DNA of 64,000 nt from Gnetum montanum (Eukaryota; Streptophyta; Gnetopsida; Gnetales; Gnetaceae): positions 130,373-194,372 of the forward strand of contig MNCI01020774.1 of the NCBI GenBank assembly GCA_015680685.1. Reading direction: 5' to 3'. This document shows, piece by piece, positions 57,111 through 64,000 of this stretch. The translations under genes were made by a program, and so were the position numbers. Numbering within the stretch: position 1 is the stretch's first letter; each line of letters starts with the position of its first letter. The notes beneath the pieces were generated by a model. The model saw nothing but the letters and a program-made list of their open reading frames with translations. It did not search any database and had not been told where the DNA came from.

Positions 57111-58200
57111 CTACTCTATTATAACATTGAACCCATTGAGACGAAATGTGTATTCTCCTAGTGTAGTTCACTTTTTATTAGCTCTTTTATACTATAGTGA
57201 GACATATCTTATGTCAAGATAATAGGTTTTCTCAAAACCCAATTTTATTTTTCATTATTTTTCATACTACCTTTTCCTTTGTTTCTATCTTATATTTTAC
57301 TATTTCTCTAGCTATTTTCTTCATATTTTCCTATGTTATATCACATTCTACTCTATGTTCTTAGCACAACTAATGAGGTTTTTGAGTGACTAAATATCTC
57401 ATTACTTCATATAAGGGTATGACTAAGTGTATTATTGAGTGGGATAAGGACAAGTTACTTTGACAATATATATGATGTCCTTTTCAGTCACACATTATGT
57501 AGGATTTAGCCATGTCCCACTTTTTTGACGTAGCACCATCCTTATATAGGTGTATAAGTGATATTCTATTTTCTCCCCTTTCTTTTTTGCTCTTTATCTT
57601 TACATGTTAATAATTTTTTCTCTCTTATACTATATTTCTATCTTCTTCCTTTCATCCCTTCTCATTCATTCTCATTCCTCTCTATATTTAACATTGGTAA
57701 GGCTAGCCAAATAAGAGTCTCTATTCCAATGTAATGAGGGAGTGTTTATTGTAGAGTGATGTAAGAAGTATGAATATTCATATAAGTGAGGTAAAGGAGA
57801 GGTTAATTTTAGGGAGTTAGCTGTGTTTCACCTCTACAAAATGGCATCCCACCATTGGTGTATTGATAATATCCCTAACATGCATTTTCCTTATTTATTA
57901 TTTTCTGTTTTCACTTTCATTTATCTTCTTATCTTTCTTTATCTCTTTTTGTTTTCATGCTCTACATTGGTAAGTCCAAATGAGTATCTTTACTTTACTC
58001 CACTAAATATGTGATTCAAAGGATTGAGTGGGTTAACAAGTGTTTCATTAAAATTTTTGTGTGCTTTTTGGGATCTAACCACACCCCACTTTTTCACATA
58101 GCACTCCATCATAGGTTCATCAGTGATATCCCAAGCTTTTCTCCCCACTTTCTTGCTTTGTTTAAATCCTTTTATAGGCACCTAGTAGCTTGTGTCGTTT
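57111..58200 (+). repeat. Three diverged ~280-bp direct repeats
   Basis: Units at about 57400-57700, 57700-57960 and 57960-58200 share in order GAGTGGG or GAGGGAGTG, a CCCCACTTTTT or CCCACCA block, ...GTGATATCCC or GATAATATCCC, and CATTGGTAAG. They follow the A integrase and could be part of its 3' LTR or an internal repeat. The unit limits are approximate. Confidence 0.5.
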
Positions 58201-58740
58201 CATGATGAATTCTCCTTCAAATTTTTAGTAATATTCATCAAGATGAAGCAATTTTGTACTCACTTTGGATTTTTTTTGCATAAGTTAAAGTTTTGGGTAC
58301 ATTCTATGGCTTTTTTAACCTAAGTCATCTTCAACAATTCTAGTTTTGACATCTTGCATCATCAATAGTGTTCTTTCTGGTTCTTTTCCAATATTCATTA
58401 ATGACATCTCACATCATTTACAACATCATTGTCGATGATATTCTCAATTCTTAATTTCAAGATCTGGCATCATCTTCCACTACAATTCTAAGTTTAGATT
58501 TCTTAGCAGTTTGTTCTTGATGTACAACATCATTTTTTCATTTCACATCTTGGATTAATATTATTTTTTAAATTCAACATCACTTTCTACATTAGCTATA
58601 TTTTCAATATCTACTACAACTACACATCATTTCTGCTATCTAGAGCCTTCTAGCAGATTCTATGGACCCTAATGCATCATTTCTTCATGGTCTATGAGGC
58701 ATTTATGACCTATAAATAGGAAAGGACCCCTAAACAAAAA
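58201..58740 (+). promoter_or_regulatory. U3-like region with ATCATTT repeats and a TATA box
   Basis: Short words of the form GACATCT(T/C)(G/A)CATCAT and CAACATCATTTT recur about every 40-60 bases (58349-58630). They are followed by ACCTATAAATAGGAAAGGACCCC (TATA box 58711-58719). The layout fits an LTR U3 plus core promoter, perhaps the 3' LTR of element A. Confidence 0.45.
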
Positions 58741-59045
58741 AGTATTGGTGGGTTGGAAGCTTAAAAGATTGGAAAAAATTTGGAAATCTTGGATGAAAAA
58801 GATCTTTTTGAAATAATAACTTTGCTTGTAACTACTTCTTTGACATATTAGAAATATCTATATGATTTTTTAACTATTTCAAGTTTCTTTAATTTTTCCC
58901 TTTTCAACTAATACATTACATCTCCTTTGTATGGTCCTCTTAATGTATGGAAAATCTCATTCAATTTAAATCAATGCACAAATCTAATTCAATCTCTTTC
59001 TATTACATCTTGTCATTTTTTCTAATTTGTAGCAATTATATCCAC

Positions 59046-59088
<43 letters not shown>

Positions 59089-60149
59089 TGTGTGTGTGTG
59101 TGTGTGAAAGAGAGAATGGGATAATGTAACTCCTCATCATTCATCCCTAATCCCTAGTTTCATCTCATGGGATCACTACTACATTCTCTCAAGTTTCGAC
59201 CCTAGATATTCTACTTTTCTATATTTTAACTTTTCCTTTTCCATCCTATGCTTAGCATTATAACAAATTTATTTTATTGCTCTTTTACTTTAAGGATATG
59301 TTTTTTAACATGTTCTTTTTACTCTATTCAATGTTTCTATTTCTTTTAGTCACATATGCTTTGATCTTTCCATATATTTTACATAATATTTCCCTTTTAT
59401 ATCACATCGTGCATACGTTTTTCTTTTAGTAACATCAACTTTGCCTTACTAGCTATTCTATGTATTTATTTTCTTTTGTTATTTTCTTGTGTTTATTAAA
59501 AATACAATCTTAGATTGTTGGAACTTATAATGATCTATAAATCCCCTTTATATTTAAAAAATTATTTTTTTAGACCATTTGGTGGGTGTGGAATGCTAAG
59601 CATATTTTCGTGTAGGGTTATTTTGAATCTTGAATTTATAATGATTCTAATAGTAACACTTAGCCCATAATGGTCACAAAGTTCTTCTTTTAGTGATAGT
59701 GAAAGGAACCTTTAAAGCTCTAACTTGGTTTGGATTTTTGCTTGATTTACAACTTGATTTGACTCATGAATATAAATGATAACTGTGGCATCAAATTGGT
59801 GGGTCTTTCTAAATTCAAAACATTATAAAACCTATATGGACATAAGGAACAAATGCAATTCATGTATTTTGAAGGAATGCCCATGACATATCCTAACTCC
59901 AACAATGCTAGTCCCAATCCCAAATACAAAAGAAGAAGGGTTAGCATCAAGTTAGCAGCCAACTATAAAACCTTGTCAAATCTCATGGATTAGTTCTTTT
60001 TCAAATTTTGTAGATGCTAGGGCATTTCCTAAAAGTGATGTGTAGTAGCCATAGGGCTTTATTATTGTGGAAAATAGGAAAGGGCTTCTTAGGGCATCCT
60101 CTAGAAATGACACACGACATCATCACCTGAATGTTATGAAAAATAGATA
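58741..60149. other. No gene seen; contains a microsatellite
   Basis: AT-rich sequence. The minus-strand frames at 59747-59962 and 60001-60303 are shadows of LINE-flanking sequence and show no domain. The LINE may start somewhat before 60150, since the same frame (SHINDGVG, then SKFNNKN) is readable. Confidence 0.4.
59050..59106 (+). repeat. Compound (GA)n(GT)n microsatellite
   Basis: About 18 GA units followed directly by about 10 GT units, then GAAAGAGAGAATGGG. The ORF across it is an artefact. Confidence 0.95.
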
Positions 60150-62265
60150 AGGATTCCCACATCAATGATGGGGTTGGGTAAAGAAGCAAGTTCAACAACA
60201 AAAATTTTGGATGGCAACTTGGAACATTGGCACTCTTAATAAAAAGACCTTTAAAATTACTAATGCCATAAAAAGATGAAAAATATGCATAGTATGTTTC
60301 CAAGAAACAAGATAGAAAGGAGAGAAAGCTAATGATTTAGACCATGATTGCAAACTCATCTACTCAAGAAAAAAAATCACCAAAATGGAGTAGGCATCAT
60401 CATTGATCAATTTGTCAAAGATAAAGTGGTACAATTATATTGCCATGGTAATCGAATTATGAGCATCAAACTTGTACTTGGAAATGAGATCATCAACATC
60501 ATCAACATATATACTTTACAAATTGGCCTACAAAATTTGATTAAGTAGGATTTTTAGGATTTCATGGATCAAGTGCTTCAAGAAATTACCTAGTAAGAAA
60601 GCATATTTATTGAAGTGTATTTTAATGGCATGTTGGATCTTTGAAAATAGGATATAACAAGACTCATGGAGGACAATGATTTAGAAAGAACAATGACATG
60701 GGAGATTTACTACTACAATTTGCAACAGCATCTGACCTTGCAAATGAACATACTTATTTCAAGAAGAGGATAGAACATTTAATTACATACACTAGTGGCA
60801 TTCATAAAACATAAATTGATTATTTCTTACTACACAAAAAGAGACTGGGCCATGTGTAAAGACTACAAGGTCATCCCTAAAGAGTGACTTGCACCTCAGT
60901 ATCGACTAATGGTCATGGATTTAGCTATACAGATCTTTAAAGATAGGATGAGAAAATGGACAAAATACTTAAAATGGTGGAATTTAAAAGAAGATAACAT
61001 CACCTTATTTAAAGAAAAATTTCTTCATGAAGGCACATGGAATTGGGATTACTCTATAAATTTAATTTGGGGACAAATGGAAAGTTATATTTAGAAAATT
61101 AGAAAGAACATTTTGGATAAAAAAAGAGGCAAAAAATACATCCTAAAGCAGACATGTTGGTGGAGTGATGAAGTTCAACATGTTATCCAAATTAAGCAAA
61201 AATTCTTTAAGGAATGGCAGTAAAGCGACAGCCAAGAAAATAGGTTGATATTTAATATGGCAAAGAAGGAGGCAACCATAGTAGTAGCCAAAGCTAAACA
61301 CAAGGCCTTGGATAGCTTTTATAAGAAATTAGGAACAAATAAAGGAGAAAAATCTATTTATAAATTCCAAAAAATCATAAATAAGAAATATAAGGACATT
61401 AATCATATCAAACGCATCAAGGAAGCAAATGAAAGAATTTTGGTAAAAGACAATGATATTTTGGATAAGTGGAAAATTTATTTTCAAGAATTATTAAATG
61501 AAGAATTTCAAAGAGAAGCCATCGAAGAATAAGAACCAAATTTTGGTTTGATTAATGAACTTTCCTTCTCTAAGGTGAAGATAGCCTTATCAAAGATTAA
61601 AAATCAAAAAGATATTGGACTAGATAACATTCCCATATAAGCTTGAAAATCATTGGGAGATATTGGACTAGATAACATTCCCATAGAAGCTTGAAAAGCA
61701 TTGGGAGATACAAGAATTTCTTGGTTAACACAATTATTTTGCAAAATTTTAAAGGACAGAGAAATGCTCAATAATTGGAGAAAAAGCTTTGTTATTTCCA
61801 TTTACAAAAATAAAGGAGATGTACAAAATTGTGCAAAAACTATAGAGGGATCAAGCTAATGAGCCATACTATGAAGATTTTGGAGAGAGTCATAGAACAG
61901 GATCTCAAACTTGAATTAACAACCTCATAAAATCAATTTGGATTTATGTCAAGAAGATATACTATAGAGGCTATTTTTCTGATACAACAACTGATAGAGA
62001 ATTTTAGAAAACATAGAACAAATCTACATATGATTTTCATTAATTTGGAAAAAGCATATTATAAAGTTCCTAGAGATATTATTTGGTGGGCCTCATGGAG
62101 AAAAAACATCCTTGATAAAAATATTAAAGTGATTTAAGACATGTATGAAGGAGCTACCACTAGAATTAGAACAACTTGTAAAATAACATCTCTTTTTACA
62201 ATCACAATAGGTCTACATTAAGGGTATGCACTTAGCCCATACTAATTTGCTATTACTATTAATAA
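60150..62265 (+). pseudogene. RTE-type LINE: endonuclease and RT remnant, 3' truncated
   Basis: The endonuclease starts FWMATWNIGTLNKK, then ICIVCFQETR.KGEKAND, NGVGIIIDQFVKDKVVQLY and RIMSIKLVLGNEIINIINIY. A linker has WWSDEVQHVI and NMAKKEATIVVAKAKHKALD. RT: KWKIYFQELLNEEF, GLDNIPIEA, RKSFVISIYKNKGDVQNC, NQFGFMSRRYTIEAIFLIQQ, and FINLEKAYYKVPRDI, where both Asp of the F.DLEKAYDKVP block are lost. Then ending ALSPY.FAI at about 62250. These blocks match the 'craniofacial development protein 2-like' RTE LINEs found in plants. It is cut off by the LTR of element E. Confidence 0.85.
61611..61706 (+). repeat. 48-bp in-frame tandem duplication in the LINE RT
   Basis: GATATTGGACTAGATAACAT begins at 61611 and again at 61659; each unit encodes DIGLDNIPI followed by A and SLG. 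The period is 16 codons, with few differences between copies. Confidence 0.95.
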
Positions 62266-63145
62266 GCAGTGAGGTACCCCTACGCCCAACCATATGAATC
62301 ACAAGTATTCACGCGCGACCTAGTCGAATTCCGAAGATTGCAAGCACTTATGTACACAGAATTCTAGCCAGCAAAACCTTAGTTAGAGTGATTGTTATCT
62401 TCCCAACCTCACTTGTGATATTTGAAATGATGGTTGAGTGGGATTGAGGTAAATTATTTTTACAAGTTTTCTTTTTATCTTTGAAGTCTAATTATTCTAG
62501 TGTAGGAGATGAAAGGCCATGTAATTTTACGACTACCCTACTCTATCGCTTAACTATCCCTAGCATAAACAACCAATCCCATCTTTCATGCACATCCTGA
62601 GCATGTCCTAACCACTACTGGGTTACCAAACATTAGATGTCACTGGGTTGCCAAGTGTCAGGTATATGTTCAAGATGGTCATGCTTATGGTTCTCATAAA
62701 CTATAAAAAGGACTATAACTATAAAGCGATAATAATAAAAGCTTTTAGAATTATTAAAATATTAAAATATTTTAATGCTTAATTAGTTTAATCCAAATGC
62801 TGCAAGGAACATACAAAAAGCTCATCTTTATTATCGGTCATGCCAATGGGCTCAAGTACATTAGCACTCGAATAAAGAGTCGTACACTCTTCAAACTCCT
62901 ACTGCAGGCACTTGGAAAATATTCTAACTTTCATAAAGACAAACTATAAGAGCTTCACTACACTTCAATAAAAGATGCCATAAATGTAGCGGGTGCACAC
63001 ATATTTATAGCAGAAAATGCACTCTACGTTGATGAGGCCACGTCAACGCTTGGAAAGATGGATCAACGGGATCATGTCGATGCTACCGCGTTAATGAGGC
63101 TCCGACAATGCAGCCCAGTTGATGCAGTGACTGGATGCTTCATCA
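62266..63145 (-). repeat. 3' LTR of element E
   Basis: The low end GTGAGGTACCCCTACGCCCAAC is the complement of the shared LTR 3' end of C. The high end CTTCATCA precedes the polypurine tract. The U3 differs from C: in place of GATATCGC it has repeated (G)CATC(A/G)AC or GTTGA(T/C) words (63010-63140). TATA box TATAAATAT on the minus strand at 63001-63010. Confidence 0.9.
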
Positions 63146-63160
63146 TACCCCCACGACTAA
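63146..63160 (-). other. Polypurine tract of element E
   Basis: The minus strand reads TTAGTCGTGGGGGTA directly before TGATGAAGC, identical to the corresponding bases of element C. Confidence 0.95.
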
Positions 63161-63382
63161 GTGAAAACTCATCCTTGAGTTTGTTACAATTTGGAAGATA
63201 TGAGGTGACTAGCAACACACATAGCAAAACATCTCAAGACACCTAGTAACGCTAATAATACACCAAGTGCTCAAGTGTATAGAAGAAATTACAAAATTAT
63301 GGTGTTCATGGACAACAAAATTAAACACCTTGACAACAATGGACGCACAACCCTGCTAAGGTGCTAAAGTTGCTGAAGAAGG

Positions 63383-64000
63383 TCATACAGTTCCTGGTGG
63401 TGGTGGTTCTGATGGGCCCTCACCAGCTTTAGGTGCATGTGGTGGTTGAGGTGGTAGTTGTGGCTATCCTATGGTTGTTGCAAATTTTGGAGGCAATTGG
63501 AAACCCTCCAATAGAGCCCTCATTTTTTCTTCTTTACTTCTAGGGTCATTCACAGTCCAAGCAGCTTCGCCAATGTATGCTAGAATAGAAACATCCCAAG
63601 GACATGGAAGCACAAGGAAGAGCTCCTTTAAATTGATGAACAAGGCCGCAAACTATTTTCATTCAATGTCGAATGCTCAGACTGATGCTTGCAGCCACTG
63701 GTAGTCATCCATTCGTCAAGCCAAGTTCTCCATAATAGAGTGTTACCCTTTAAAGTGAGTGCGAAGAACTTCAAGTTCCACATTTACTATTTCCAGCTTC
63801 TACTTTGTCTCCTTATGCACCTTGAACTCGCCCTTGTATAATGAATATGAGGTGGCCACCTACTTCTCAAGGTCTAACCGCAGCCTCCCAGCTATAAGCA
63901 TGGCTAGGTTTTCGTAACGAAGGTTGGCTAGTTCCATGTATTCTATCATTTCTTTAATTTGTAGCTCCTTGAGATGAATCTCAGCTTGATTATAAGCATT
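63383..64000 (-). pseudogene. C-terminal part of the second ORF in element E
   Basis: The minus-strand frame entering at 64000 reads EIHLKELQIKEMIEYMELAN, LRYENLAMLIAGRLRLDLEK, LFLVLPCPWDVSILAYIG, NDPRSKEEKMRALLEGFQLP, PQPPHAPKAGEGPSEPPPPG and ends TV at 63383. It aligns over its whole length with the C-terminal ~200 codons of the C second ORF (LIKYMELANL, YANLAMLIAR, LQLPCPWEV, DPRTKEEKL, PPPPGT). Stops within the frame are all TAG, TAA or TGA explainable by C-to-T. Probably the same unknown coiled-coil protein. Confidence 0.85.

Larger units (their letters stand above)
62266..64000 (-). mobile_element. Element E: minus-strand relative of C (continues past window)
   Basis: Read right to left: the end of a second ORF (63383 onward), untranslated sequence, the polypurine tract, and a complete 3' LTR (62266-63145). 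It is inserted in the LINE. The 5' part lies beyond the window, so whether it has gag or pol is unknown. Confidence 0.9.

Noticed and set aside
58947-59129. ORF encoding RERERERE and VCVCVC
   Set aside because: Translation of a GA/GT microsatellite.
59747-60303. Minus-strand hydrophobic ORFs near the LINE
   Set aside because: Antisense to LINE-flanking and LINE 5' sequence, with no domain; treated as shadows.
1-64000. Host protein-coding or tRNA/rRNA genes
   Set aside because: No exon-intron structure, tRNA cloverleaf or rRNA sequence was recognised; all convincing coding similarity is to retroelements.

Overview
This window is intergenic DNA from a large, AT-rich plant nuclear genome. I found no host gene with an intact exon structure. 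Nearly everything recognisable is LTR retrotransposon, plus one LINE fragment, degenerate tandem repeats and four assembly gaps (37 N, 652 N and two single N). The element types (Ty3/gypsy with tRNA-Asp-type primer sites, a long-LTR gypsy with an archaeal-type RNase H, a copia remnant, an RTE-type LINE) and heavy C-to-T decay fit a seed plant with a bloated genome, possibly a gymnosperm. That placement is inference only.

Layout. 1-502 is the 3' part of an LTR of a family I call 'GATATC' (TGATG...CATCA ends). 2060-9004 is element 1, a decayed plus-strand autonomous gypsy with a related primer site. 11745-20999 is element 2, a minus-strand relative with both LTRs and a near-perfect 5-bp target duplication. 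It split an older minus-strand ORF remnant called F (9.9-11.7 and 21.0-21.9 kb). 21927-34216 is element D, a 12.3-kb minus-strand gypsy with ~3-kb LTRs and a perfect CTTGT duplication. D has an almost intact gag-protease, an RNase H placed before the reverse transcriptase, RT-RNase H-integrase, and an extra intact 164-aa ORF with its own TATA box. 34.6-37.8 kb is a degenerate ~80-bp tandem array built on small palindromes. 38.5-40.4 kb is a minus-strand copia remnant.

41.1-57.1 kb is a three-level nest. An old gypsy integrase (A) was split by element B (41403-56559, duplication GTCAA). The 3' LTR of B was in turn split by element C (47604-56082, duplication CCTAG). C has LTRs, primer site, an intact gag and a second 930-codon frame, but no protease, RT or integrase. 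57.1-58.7 kb is repeat- and LTR-like. 60.15-62.27 kb is an RTE-type LINE interrupted by element E (62266 to the window end), a minus-strand relative of C.

How the parts relate. Elements 1, 2, C, E and the 1-502 LTR share LTR ends, a primer site matching tRNA-Asp and a polypurine tract ending GTGGGGGTA or its decayed form. Elements 1 and 2 carry pol; C and E carry a conserved second ORF where pol would be. The simplest model is an autonomous/non-autonomous pair in which C and E are copied by enzymes of their relatives while keeping a protein of their own. Most internal stop codons are what C-to-T change at CAA, CAG or CGA would give, as expected of methylated, silenced repeats.
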